Assembly (NCBI GenBank): GCA_026936325.1
Contig: JAPTHN010000009.1
Span: 834,501 to 898,500 of the forward strand
Direction of reading: 5' to 3'
DNA length: 64,000 nt
Origin: Platynereis dumerilii
Lineage: Eukaryota; Annelida; Polychaeta; Phyllodocida; Nereididae
Positions within the stretch are counted from its first letter, which is position 1. Each line of letters begins with the position of its first letter. The position numbers and the translations under genes are program-made. Below are positions 33,500-43,869 of this stretch, piece after piece. The notes under the pieces were generated by a model. It saw only the letters and a list, made by a program, of their open reading frames with translations, ran no database searches and was not told the origin of the DNA.

Positions 33500-34340
33500 G
33501 AAAGATATATGTTATGTGGGGAAGGTGATGGGGGTAAGTGAGGGTAAATGGGGGTAAGTGAGGTAATTTAGGTAAAGGAAGTGAGTAGGTAAGAAGAGAG
33601 AAGTTAAGAGTGAAAAAGGTGGTGGGGGTAAATGGGGTAATTGGGGGTAAGTGGGGTTAAGTGGGGTAATTGAGGTAATTTAGGTAAAGGAAGTGAGTAG
33701 GTAAGAAGAGAGAAGTTTAGAGTGAAAAAGGTGGTAGGGGTAATTGGGGGTAAGTGGGGGTAATTGAGGTAATTTAGGTAAGGGAAGTGTGTAGGTAAGA
33801 AAAAAGAAGTTTAGAGTGAAAAAGGTGGTGGGGGTAAATGGGGGTAAGTGGGGGTAAGTGGGGGTAATTGAGGTAGTTTAAGTAGAGGAAGTGAGTAGAG
33901 AAGAAAAAAGGAGTTTTGGGTGGAAAAAGTGGTGGGGGTAAATGGGGGTAAGTGGGGCTAAGTGAGGGTAAGTGGAGTGATTTAAGTGTTGGAGGTGTAG
34001 AGGGAGAAAGAGTTGGATTTGGGTGGAAAAAGTGGTGGGGGTAAGTGGGGGTAAGTGAGGGTAAAATGAGGGTAAATGAGAAATTTAAGTATGGGATTTA
34101 AGGGGAGAAAGAGAGAGAGGTTGAGAGAGTAAAGGTGGTGGGGGTAAATGGGGGTAAGTGGGGGTAAGTGAGGTGAATGAAGTAATTTAAGTACAGGGAG
34201 AAAAGTGAAAAAGTGAAGTTTTGGGTGAAAGTGAAGGTGGGGGTAAGTGGGGGTAGGAGGGGGTAAAGTAGAGATGGGTGGGGTTATGTATAGGATGGGT
34301 GGGGTTATGTATAGGAAGGGAGGGGTAAGTGAGGGGAAAG
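33500..34340 (+). repeat. GGGGGTAAGTG minisatellite
   Basis: Dozens of GGGGTAA(A/G)TG words sit in higher-order units of about 110-120 bp, each closed by GGTAATTTAGGTAAAGGAAG and a GAAGAAGAGAGAAGTTTAGA stretch. G runs of four to five recur every 9-12 bases. The word contains GGTAAGT, a perfect match to the 5' splice-site consensus. Non-coding. Confidence 0.95.
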
Positions 34341-34394
34341 GGGTGATGAGAGAGAAGTGGAAGTGAGGGATTTATACGAAAAAGGGAGTTGTGA

Positions 34395-34605
34395 TGTAGA
34401 TGGTGAAAATGCTATACACTGTTTACAAAATAGAGTTTGGTTCTAGATGGTGAAAACCATATACAATGTTTACGTTTGGGTCCTAGATGGTGAAAATGGC
34501 ATACAATGTTTACAAATGAAGATGTGATGCTGGATGGTGAAAATGAGATACAATGTTTACAAAAAGCTAGATTATGAAAGTGGGATACACTGTTTATATT
34601 GACAG
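34395..34605 (+). repeat. Tandem TAGATGGTGAAAATG..ATACAATGTTTACA units
   Basis: Four clear and one decayed unit of about 50-55 bp, directly after the G-rich minisatellite. Confidence 0.9.
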
Positions 34606-34609
34606 CCAA

Positions 34610-36407
34610 TGGGCTGACAGTATGAGAAGGAAGTGAAAAATTGAAGTATATAGTAATTCTAGGAAGAAAGGGAAGAACTGGGGAAGAGAGGAAGGATAGA
34701 GGGATGTTATGAGGGGATAGATGAGGTCGTGAGAGGAATAGGTTGATGAGTAAAGGGGAATTAGAAATTGAGAGATCTGATTGGTTGTTGGAATGTAGGC
34801 CTATACTACACTAAGTGTAGCGGTGAAACAACGTTGTGAAACGGACGTTTTATAGAAGTTATTATGGATTGTTTGAAAAATAAAAAACACCAGCTTGTAG
34901 AGAATTAAATTGCGAAGACAATGAGCCTACTTAGAGATTTCTACGATGATTACAAGTGGTTTAAAAGTTGAAGAGAAGTTGAGAGTGAAAAATCTGAAAT
35001 TTTGATAAAAGAAGGAAGTGATTTGCGGTAAAAAGACGCTATCGTACGAGCGAAAATAAGGGGTTTTAGTGAATAGTCGGACAGGAAATGATGGTTTTGT
35101 TTCTTCAGGGAGGTTCTAAACTGCGTTGTGTGAAAATTTGGTGAAAATCTGATGATTCTAAGCGGCTGAGATGAGCCTATAAAGATTCACACCTGCATCA
35201 ACACTGTGCATATTTTTTAATTTTTTTTCAACGAATTCTCGGCAATGAATAAAGATATCTCCATAAAAAAACGAATTCATATGGTTCAAGGATTTGGGAT
35301 TCTAAAGAGCCTAAAATTATAATTTTAGCCCCATTAGAAGTGTCCAAAAAACGATCGCAACTGTTTCGGCCAATCAGAGGGCAGTAAAACAATAACAACA
35401 GTATTTCTATTTCCTGTTTTGCCGTGATTTTGTTGAAACTAAAAACTTAAATTGTAATTAAACAAGACACCAAAGACACAAATGTGAGCAAGGCGCCTCA
35501 AGTTAGCCAATTCTTCATTAATTTCATGAAAAAGAAACTTTAAAAAGTGCTCCCTTGTCTCTCACAAACGCTCCAAAATTTCTGACTACCCTTATTTAAC
35601 CCTGTTTGCTCACAAATGCGAGTGAACTCGCAAATAATTGAGGATTGTTGAGCATACAGGACAGGCCTTATGGTAAGAATGAGCATACTGTAATATTTTT
35701 TATTTATTTTGTGTATAGAACATGTTAATAATGCGAAAAGTGTCTTTTCACATTGTTTGATTTCCTGGTGTCACTTGTGCCAACCTGCCACCCCTTTATG
35801 TGCCAACCTGCCCCATGGTGGGGTCGGTTGGCACAGAATTTTTGAGCTCCTACATCTTGTGGGCAAATAATAATACAGGCACAGTGAGGTACTGATAACG
35901 TCACTCTCATTGGAAATTAACATTTTTTGAAGATTTCATACAACATTTTCAACCGCTATAGCTACAATAATTGCACAATTTGCACAAATGTGGTCTTGTT
36001 GGATACACGATCTTGCTGACTACACTTTCATACACTTCAGCAAAGCCTTCAATGAATAAATCAGACACACCCCCAAAGATGACCAATGAGCAAGCCTTCA
36101 CACATGTTATTCAAATGAGGCCGATTTTGCCAGTTCGAACACTTCCGTGTGCCGTATGTCTACCATTCTTACAGCAATAGAGATCTCCCCAAGAGCTTTT
36201 TAAATGATAGGTGTTGCGGCTCTGAGGACCCAGTACTTTTTACGCAAATTGCCATCAAACATTTGAACTGGAGAGAAATGCTGCACGCTGATTGGCTTAG
36301 ATGCTCATGACGCAAATCTATGATAATACACAGTCCCGGACGGATTCATCTAGGGTAGATTCTCTGGGTGCTTTCATAAAGCATTAGACCTTGAAATTCA
36401 TCTTCAA
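34610..36407. other. No gene recognised; GTGCCAACCTGCC words at 35770-35840
   Basis: Mostly unique AT-rich sequence downstream of the minus-strand gene. TGTGCCAACCTGCC occurs at 35777 and 35800, and GGTTGGCACAG inverted at 35826. These are the word type of the TAGGGGAGA element that starts at 32388. Confidence 0.5.
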
Positions 36408-36413
36408 CTAGAC

Positions 36414-36578
36414 CTGAATCGCATCTCTTGCATAGATGTTGACTTGCTTCAATATTTGGTCGTTTGCGTCTTCCAAGTTCAATGTGAAGATTGTGAGAGC
36501 TGAATCGAAACTCGGCAATGCTTTGATAGAGACATTTAGGGAGATTTCATATTTACGCATCCGATCAGTTGTGGGACA
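36414..36578 (-). CDS. Candidate downstream exon of the minus-strand LRR gene
   Basis: On the minus strand a strong acceptor (TCTTTTTTTTCAG) is followed by 55 open codons beginning CPTTDRMRKYEISLNVSIKA and ending RDAIQ, then GTC TAG. It could be an internal phase-0 exon with a weak GTCTAG donor, or the last exon with its stop at 36408-36410. Its phase does not fit directly onto the exon at 37015-37254 (phase 1), so an exon between them would be needed. A possible one begins at 36708 (CTGATGTTTATTC, reading DVYSISCQMSADVLPML), but its acceptor is weak. Family unknown. Confidence 0.4.
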
Positions 36579-37014
36579 CTGAAAAAAAAGATAAAGCGAA
36601 ACTTTAGATTATGAGATGGCTGCAGGTTGTCCCCTGCTTTTTATTCAGCATTGGCAGGACATCCGCTGACATCTGGCATGAAATTGAATAAACATCAGCT
36701 GCCACCTGGGGAGCAATTTTGCGCACGACAACATAGTGGTTGCATTGAGAACTTGTACACTGTGAAATTTGAATTTTGAGTAAGCTTAAATGATTGAGTG
36801 AGATGGTTGCACAATTCCTTTAAGCCATCATAGCTTGTTGTTATAAATTCATTTAAAATATGTTCACTGCCTTATTTGCCTGATAAGTTATAACTACCTT
36901 TGACCTCTCATTGGGGCTGATGTCCGTTTGTGCAGCATGAGTAATGTTTAGAATTGATATACCAAGTTAAAATTGATGTTGGTATCTGCAAACACAAATA
37001 ATTGGTTGACTTAC

Positions 37015-37254
37015 CGACCTCGAAGTATTCACCCCCGGTTAATGATGACAAATTCCTCATGTTTGGGAGAACTGGTGCATCATAGCACCAGTGCCCTTCC
37101 TTCCTTGAGAAGCGGTATATTCCGGTCACATTATCACTTCTGTATGCGTTATTCAGTGGCAGTATATTTTGCACTTTCTGTGAGCAATAGGCTGTGATGC
37201 CATTTGGGCTCTTTTCAAGCAGATGAGTCTCCTCCGATTTGCATTGGGGTGCAG
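37015..37254 (-). CDS. Phase 1-1 exon of an extracellular module, likely same gene as the LRR exon
   Basis: On the minus strand, acceptor TGCTATGTTACAG, then 240 bp to a strong TCG|GTAAGT donor. Read in phase 1 it gives A-PQCKSEETHLLEKSPNGI.. with GIYRFSRKEGHWCYDAP and SLTGGEYFEV, fully open. A 240-bp exon with phase 1 at both ends is the usual form of a shuffled extracellular domain. The LRR exon 5.7 kb upstream on the same strand ends in phase 1, so the two join in frame (...EEELCS-A-APQCK...). Three cysteines and an HWCYD motif are visible. I do not recognise the domain (HWCYD recalls kringle PWCY, but the rest does not fit). Confidence 0.65.
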
Positions 37255-37369
37255 CTGTAACATAGCAAGAACACTTTTTCAGTGAGTGAGTGAGTTGGTG
37301 TTTTACGCCCCATCACCAGTGTGGTCTATTCAGCGGCAAAGAAATTTTTCTTTTTTTTTCAGAAATCCC

Positions 37370-38735
37370 TCCAAGGGATGCCCCGCGATTAGGGTATCCC
37401 CTGTGCCTCAAGGGCCCCAACCTTGGGTATCCCAGGGGTGCCCCGCCCTTGGGGTATCCCCTGGGGTGGCCCCATCCTTGGGGTATCACCTGGGGTGGCC
37501 CCATCCTTGGGGTATCACCTGGGGGGGCCCCATCCTTGGGGTATTCCCTTGGAGATGCCCCACCCTTGGGATATCCCCTTGAGGGTCCCCAGGCCTTGGG
37601 GTATCCCTCGGGAGTGTCCCCACTCTTGGAGTGCGGGGTATCCCACAGGGTGCGGGGACCAGCGGGGTGCAGGGAGTGTCCTTGGGGTATCCCCGTACCC
37701 CAAACCTTGGGTATCTTGGGGGTGCCCCACCCTTGTTTTACTCTCTGGGGTGGCCCAACCCTTCGGGTGTCCGCTGGGGGTGCCCTCAACCTTGGCATAT
37801 TCCCCTTGATATACCCCACCCTTTGGGTATCCCCCGAGGTGCCCCAGCCTTGGGGGGCCCCAGCCTTGGGGGGCCCCAGCCCTGGGGTATCCCTTAGGGA
37901 TGCCAAGCCTTTGGGTATCCCGGAGGTGCCCCCTCCCTTGGGGTCCAACTTAGGATGTCCCACCCTTTGGGTATCCCTGGGGGGTGCCTTCACCCTTGGG
38001 GTTTCCCTGGGGGGTGCCCCCACCCTTGGGGTATCCCCAGGGATGCCGCCAGCCTTGGGGTGTCCCCGGAAATGCCCAAAACCTCACAGTATCCCTAAGG
38101 GCTGCCCCAAACTTTGGGTATCTCCCAGGGGTGCCCCAACCTTGGGGTATCCCCTGGGGGTACCCCCCTTTGGATATCTCCTGGAGGATGCCCTCAACAC
38201 TGCTCAACCTTGGGATTACCCAAGGGGTGCCCCCACCTTGGGTTATCCCAAGAGGTGCCACCCCTTTTGGTATCCCCCAGTGGTGCCCCCCAACCTTGGG
38301 GTATCCCTGTGGGTGCCCAAACCTTGGGGTATCCCCTGGGCGTGCCCCCAAACTTGGGATATCCCCCAGGGGTGCCACCGGCCTTCGGGTATAACCAAGC
38401 CACAACAATATTCAATCCTGAATCGACAATATTCAAGCCTGAATCCAGTGGCTCAAACATACAGATAGATACAGATAGGGTTGCCCCCACCCTGGGGTAT
38501 CCCAGGGGCTGCCTCACCCTTGGGGGTATCCCATTGGGGGGCCCCCGCCTTTTGGGTATACCCTGGGAGTGCCCCCAACCTTGGGGTATCCCCCGGGGAT
38601 GCCCTACCCTTAGGGGTATCCCCTGGGAGTCCCCCCAACCTTGGGGTACCCCCAGGGGTGCCCCCAACCTTGGGGTATCCCAAGGGCCCACACTTGGGTA
38701 TCCTGGGGTGCCCCGCTTGGGGTATAACACTGACA
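37370..38735. repeat. GC-rich CCTTGGGGTATCCCCTGGGG minisatellite
   Basis: About 40 imperfect units of 29-36 bp, each with CTTGGGGTATCCC and a GGGTGCCCC part. The units are close to self-complementary (GGGG..CCCC), so both strands look alike. Long open frames exist on both strands (392 codons at 37290-38468 +, 236 codons at 37313-38023 -) with translations of LGYP/GVPP type. They follow from stop-poor repeat units and have no start context, splice sites or composition change. An interruption at 38395-38480 carries a duplicated AATATTCAA.CCTGAATC. It lies in the large intron of the minus-strand LRR gene. Confidence 0.95.
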
Positions 38736-38764
38736 TTTCCCCGACATGTCTAAATCGGTGATCA

Positions 38765-38960
38765 GTCAAAACGCCTACAAACAAAAACGCCTACTGACAA
38801 AAACGCCTACACTTTTTTTTGCATTATCAAAAACACCTACAGTCAATTTTCCTTTTACATGACAGTGCAAAAACGTCTATTGGCAATTACAAAAACGGCA
38901 ACTGCACTCTACAAAAACGTCTATTTCTGGAATGACCAAAACGCCTACACTATATATAGA
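38765..38960 (+). repeat. Interspersed AAAACGCCTAC words
   Basis: The word AAAACGCCTAC, or a one-base variant (ACACCTAC, ACGTCTAT), occurs about eight times at irregular 12-40 bp spacing. The irregular spacing argues against simple slippage. Confidence 0.8.
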
Positions 38961-39637
38961 CAGAAGAATAAATGCTACTTAATGTATAACAAAAGGGCTA
39001 TTTGTGGTTTTTTCTAAATTTAGTCAAGGGTTTCCCCAAAATTGCACAAACTTTGATGATGTGTCTTCACACATGTTTCCTTATTTCCATTGACAAATCC
39101 ACCTGGTGGGCTCTTGGTGGTGAACATATATATCCGCCTGTGGCAAGTAAGTTACTTCACATAATATACCCTGTATTGATAAGAGCTTGGGCATCGGCTA
39201 AAAAATGTAATAACAACGATTCTGGCTTTACAGCGGTTTCATATGTTTTGGGAAAGAGGATGGATTGGCACATGATTGGGGTTAGCCCTGTACCCCTGGG
39301 CTGAGGCTGGGCACAGCCCTGGGTCACGGATCCTCCCACTGGAAAATCATGAGATATGAAAGACAGCATTTGGGAGAATCAAGATATATCTCGAAATTAG
39401 CGTAAAGCATGTTAATTTCAGTTATAGGCTACCACCTAAAAGTATACAAAATTTCCTACTGACGGCACCTATTTCTGTATCTCTAGTATTCTCTACACAT
39501 GAAAATAAGTTAACACTAACCCTGTAAAGTTCTTGAAATGATTTTTTTTCTTTATACATTGAACCAATGGCGTCTTACCATTGGGTGAGAGAGGGTGATG
39601 TCACAACAAACATTTATGATGTCATAGGTTATTTTTG

Positions 39638-39645
39638 TGACGTCA
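39638..39645. promoter_or_regulatory. Consensus CRE site TGACGTCA with two half-matches nearby
   Basis: A perfect TGACGTCA palindrome at 39638. TGATGTCAC (39587) and TGATGTCATA (39617) lie within 55 bp upstream, in the same orientation. CREB/ATF-type factors bind this site in animals. It is intronic to the LRR gene. Function is inferred from the motif only, and such clusters occur by chance. Confidence 0.3.
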
Positions 39646-40160
39646 TAATGGTGAATTCACACACCAAAGCGAGGCTGATGGCTTTCTCTCAATTATTTTT
39701 GACATTTTGTCAGAACTATGCGATGCATCAATATCTAATCAACTAAGGTAGTTTGGGTTATTTCATGTATTTGTCATCTAAATGTAGAAACAGTCATGTG
39801 TCATATTCTATTGTTAATTCTATTGTAAATATATGTTTATAGATGTTGTGGGTACATAGCCTGTTTTCTTGCAAACACTTTTAATTCATTGTTATTGCTA
39901 TTGGACCATTTGTGTGCAATTGTTTTTTATCCTATATCATGGATTTGTTATAACAGTGTATTAGATAGAGTCGATGTTGTAAAAGGCACACCAGATATCC
40001 TGTGTACACGTAGCTGAGGAATAAATTAAATAATCAATATATCTGTGGCTTCAGTGATTTGGATGGTTTGGATGGTTACAAGTGACATAGGTACTCTAAT
40101 AACACTAAACAATAACCAGTTACTACCCATTATGATGGTTGAATGTGGTTGGGATGTGGT
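39646..40160. other. No gene recognised
   Basis: AT-rich intronic sequence of the minus-strand gene. Confidence 0.5.
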
Positions 40161-40402
40161 CTAGGTCACTAGGCATTTATAAGGAGCTTTGGGTAATAGT
40201 GCCGGATCACTCACTACTTGTGCGGCGTTTAGAGAGAAGCTCGAACCAGGGGAACCAGAGGGCAGTGGCTCTTGCCACTAGCCATGGCTCTGGTCAGGCA
40301 CTAGGTATTTATAAGGCGTTGGGTAACAGTGCAGGATCACTCACTATTTGTGCGGCAGTTTAGAGTGAAGTTTGAACCAGGAGGAACAAAGGGAAGTGGC
40401 TC
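40161..40402 (+). repeat. Two-copy tandem duplication of about 130 bp
   Basis: CACTAGGCATTTATAAGG..CTTTGGGTAA and the later CACTAGGTATTTATAAGG..GTTGGGTAA blocks, each followed by GGATCACTCACTA.TTGTGCGGC, GAACCAG and AGTGGCTC. The two copies are diverged by several indels. Confidence 0.85.
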
Positions 40403-40870
40403 CATTTAGATGTCTAAATGAGTGTAACATGATATTCCTTCAGATTGTTAATGTCAAAACTACTTTTGGTAATATTGTACTAACTAAAATTATCACTATG
40501 AGTTAATTGAAACTGAGCTAATTCTATAACTATGCCAGTGCCATTTCTTTTGCTATAATGTTAATTTGGGTCCAATAGACTTATCTGTATTTATATATAT
40601 TATGTTTCATAGTTTTGCACAATAAATATTTGAACTTTAATTGTAATCTTGGGTCTTAAATAGAATATTAAAATAAGCAGGATTGATTTTGCATTAACTC
40701 CCAGCAGTCAATCAGTTGCAGGCTGCAGTACAGTAGTGAAATAATGTTCAAGTCTTTTGCATATCCAATGCAGCATATACTGGAAATCAATACTTCCAAT
40801 TAAAAGAGACATATTAACACCACTGAGCTCTACTCGCATTCCACACAAATACAAGACTAGATGAGATTAA

Positions 40871-41815
40871 TAGGGGAGACTAGTGTAAGTTGTGCCATTT
40901 TTTGCGTCAGGCGGATTTTTCGAAAAATCAAAGCTTAATCATTCAATATGAAAATCAGACATCAAAATACAATACGTTGGCCATAATCGACTGAAGTTTC
41001 AGGACTGTCCGACCATTGGGAAGGTCATGGTATGCATTTTAAAAAAGTAGGTCAAGTGGCACAACTTGCCCCAGTGCCGGGGTAAGTTGTGCCGCATGAC
41101 GGGGTAAATTGTGCCGCTTAACTTATTCCAAAAAAATCTTGTATTTCACCCGTTTCTTCAGATAGATCATTTGTATCATGTTTTTATTGTATGGCTGACA
41201 TGGTACATGAAACTAATCAGACATTTATGAGCCATCTTATACACAAATTAAAAATGCTGAAAAAAACAGAATTATTTATTGTTTAGAGGGTGGTATAACA
41301 CTTTTGACACATGTTCCTTTCGGTGTAAGTTATTTCACAACATGTTTAGGCCTTGCGTAAAATTAGGACAAAAAAAGATGAACAAAAAATAATTCCTATG
41401 TCATACCATTGGCACAACTTACCCCAATCAAAACGGCACAACTTATCCCAAATTGATATTCTGGATGAAAATGGTTGTCAAAAATAAAAAAACAATTCGA
41501 AATGAAATCTAACAACAGAAATGTCTAGATATACCTCTTAACTCCATCCTACCAGAGGGACATCATCTTATTACAAGTACCAAATGACTGAGAAACCAGA
41601 ATGTCCGTCCTCGGCACTTCAAGTTTTCAGCAAAAAAATTGAATTGATGAGTGTAGCTTTTCATACCATTATATTTGGTAGTTTTTTTTTTGGTGCCTAA
41701 TGATGTTGGCCAAGTGAGTATGGGTAGCATTGCCTTCTTTGCCCAGTTCTTCATTTAACCCCAACAGTTGGCGGCACAACTTACCCCGCAGCACAACTTA
41801 CCCCGGTCTCCCCTA
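40871..41815. mobile_element. TIR element with GGTAAGTTGTGCC words (TAGGGGAGA group)
   Basis: Left TAGGGGAGACTAGTGTAAGT; right, on the minus strand, TAGGGGAGACCGGGGTAAGT; TA bounds both ends. GG(T/C)AAGTTGTGCC or its inverse occurs at least eight times (40883, 41055-41115, 41410-41455, 41770-41805). It is 0.94 kb with no transposase. It lies in the intron of the minus-strand LRR gene. Confidence 0.85.
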
Positions 41816-42189
41816 CTTTCCAATAGGCTCAAACACTGGTCATGCAAACAAGATCTCGAGTCTTCTCACAGCCAAGCCAAGCATTACGAGTCATTATATT
41901 TCCCTTATTTATTTCGTAGTAGGTCATAGTTAGTAGTAAAGTATCTGCCTGAATGTGGTCGATATGATAATTTCTCTGATTTAAAGTAATTTTTTCTATG
42001 CCAATCTTTGTAAAAATGCCACCAAGTCTAGTGCCGTCAGTAGTAAAATATGTAGGCTACCCAAATCCAAAATTTCATCTAATTTGGATAAGAATTGTTT
42101 AATCTAGACAAATTCTCCCGACACCATGTCAAAATCTCAAGATTTTGAATGGGACGACCCATGACCCTACGCATGGGTCCCAGGGCTAG

Positions 42190-42380
42190 ATTGGGGTTAT
42201 ACAACCTGAATTTATGCACTTAGGCTGGCCAATTAAAAGGAAGACACATAAGTGAGGCTGCGAGGGAAAGGATAATCCTCAACATATAGGACCGTCCAGA
42301 TGACTCAGTGAGAGCTTGAATTAAGCCTAAGACCCCTGGCAGTGATTTGAATATTTGAATCCAGACCACTACAAACTGGA
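42190..42380 (-). mobile_element. Decayed tRNA-derived SINE, minus strand
   Basis: On the minus strand it shares the CTAATT..AGTGCATAAAT 3' body of the SINE at 14475-14695, with remnants of the B-box region (AGGCTTAATTCAAGC). Too mutated to have an active promoter. Confidence 0.5.
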
Positions 42381-42410
42381 GCAGAATGAACTAGGCCCTA
42401 TGAAATTTGC

Positions 42411-42990
42411 ATTCTTGACTAAAAGGACAGTCACCAGGGGTTACATACCTAAGCAGAGTTCTTCTTCCGTGACATATTTCCATTCTTGACTAAAAGGACA
42501 GTCACCAGGGGTTACATACCTAAGCAGAGTTCTTCTTCGGTGACATATTTCCATTCTTGACTAAAAGGACTGTCACCAGGGGTTACATACCTGAGCAGAG
42601 TTCTTCTTCGGTGACATATTTCCATTCTTGACTAAAAGGACAGTCACCAGGGGTTACATACCTAAGCAGAGTTCTTCTTCCGTGACATACTTCCATTCTT
42701 GACTAAAAGGACAGTCACCAGGGGTTACATACCTAAGCAGAGTTCTTCTTCCGTGACATATTTCCATTCTTGACTAAAAGGACAGTCACCAGGGGTTACA
42801 TACCTAAGCAGAGTTCTTCTTCCGTGACATACTTCCATTCTTGACTAAAAGGACAGTCACCAGGGGTTACATACCTAAGCAGAGTTCTTCTTCCGTGACA
42901 TATTTCCATTCTTGACTAAAAGGACAGTCACCAGGGGTTACATACCTGAGCAGAGTTCTTCTTCGGTGACATACTTCCATTCTCGGCCGT
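42411..42990 (-). repeat. 71-bp tandem array copied from an exon/intron junction
   Basis: AAAAGGACAGTCACCAGGGG starts at 42421, 42492, 42563, 42634, 42705, 42776, 42847 and 42918, exactly 71 bp apart. The units are nearly identical. A ninth, diverged unit is the end of the LRR coding exon itself (to about 42990). On the minus strand each unit holds GAAGAAGAACTCTGCTTAG followed by GTATGT, so every copy repeats the donor. Variants (CCGTGACATA/CGGTGACATA, ATATTT/ATACTT) partly alternate, suggesting growth by more than one unit at a time. Confidence 0.97.
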
Positions 42991-43861
42991 CAGGACAATC
43001 ACCAGGGTTAATATTTTCCATCTTGGAGGCATATTTCTTCATCCAGCACCTTCGTTCATCACAGGGGAGGTGGTCACCGTCAAAGACAAATTCGGGTTTG
43101 GGTAAGGTGTCCAGAGATGCGATGCAGTCACGGTAAGGATTGTATACTTGCATAATGTTGTTTCCTTTGGCGCTGCCTTTCAAAACATTTGAAAAGTTAC
43201 AAAAGCTGATCTCAAAGGTCGACAATTTGTTGTTTTCCAGGTATAAGGAGTCTAAGGTAATCAGCTTTTCAAAGGCAACATTTGGAAGAGAGATTAATTT
43301 GTTGTTTTTCAAATATACCCTTTGGAGCTTTTTACATGTATCAAAATAGTTGTCAGGCAGTGAAGTCAAGAGATTATTGCTCATATCTAAGTGTCCCATA
43401 ACGTTACATCCTCCTTCTAGGTTAGGTGCTTGGATGAAGTTGCACCTCTTTAATATCAAATGGCTTATTCTCGGATTGTTTGCAAAGGGTTTTTCTGGTA
43501 ATGTCGTAACCTGGTTGTCCTCAAAAGTGAATTGCTGCAGATTGGGCATCTTGGTGAGGTTCGGCATGGCAAGCATGTTATTCCTCTTGATGAACAAAAA
43601 TTTAAGGTCAGGAAATTCCAAGGCTCTCGATTCCTCTTCCGGGGCAGGGTTACTACAGTTTCTTTCTGGAAAATATCGCATCGAAGTATCATCTATGGTC
43701 AGGCTTGTCAAGCTCACATTGTCTTTCAAATCCAGATATTCATAACATTGCCCAGTTAATTCCAATGTCAATGCTTGGATTTCCATCCTTCGGTGAACAT
43801 GGAAACTATTATCCAAGGAAAGTAGCAAACAGAGGCTAATAACATATTTCAATGAATCCAT
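42946..43861 (-). CDS. Secreted or membrane leucine-rich repeat protein, first coding exon
   Basis: The minus-strand frame from Met at 43861 encodes a signal peptide (YVISLCLLLSL core, residues 6-16) and about seven leucine-rich repeats between residues 48 and 225. Examples are LKFLFIKRNNMLAMP, LDMSNNLLTSLPDNYF and LYLENNKLSTF. A C-terminal cap follows, with cysteines at about 246, 267, 272, 289 and 304 (LPCDERRCWMKKYASK, NPGDCPDG). The exon is 916 bp and ends at CTCAG|GTATG in phase 1. Without splicing the frame stops two codons later (SGM*). The cap continues into downstream exons; the phase-1 exon at 37015-37254 is the best candidate. It probably acts outside the cell in recognition or adhesion. 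LRR-only families are too broad to name the gene. Unusually, its donor is tandemly copied downstream. Confidence 0.9.
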
Positions 43862-43869
43862 GATTAAAT

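Noticed and set aside
37290-38468. 392-codon open frame rich in LGYP/GVPP
   Set aside because: It is the translation of a GC-rich minisatellite. Long frames appear on both strands because the unit lacks stops, and there is no start context, splice support or non-repeat domain.
42411-42945. Reading the 71-bp units as 41-base mini-exons separated by 30-base introns
   Set aside because: Thirty bases is below the size at which animal introns are spliced, and the acceptor-like CTTTTAG is not preceded by a usable branch region. Repeated donors are the simpler reading.
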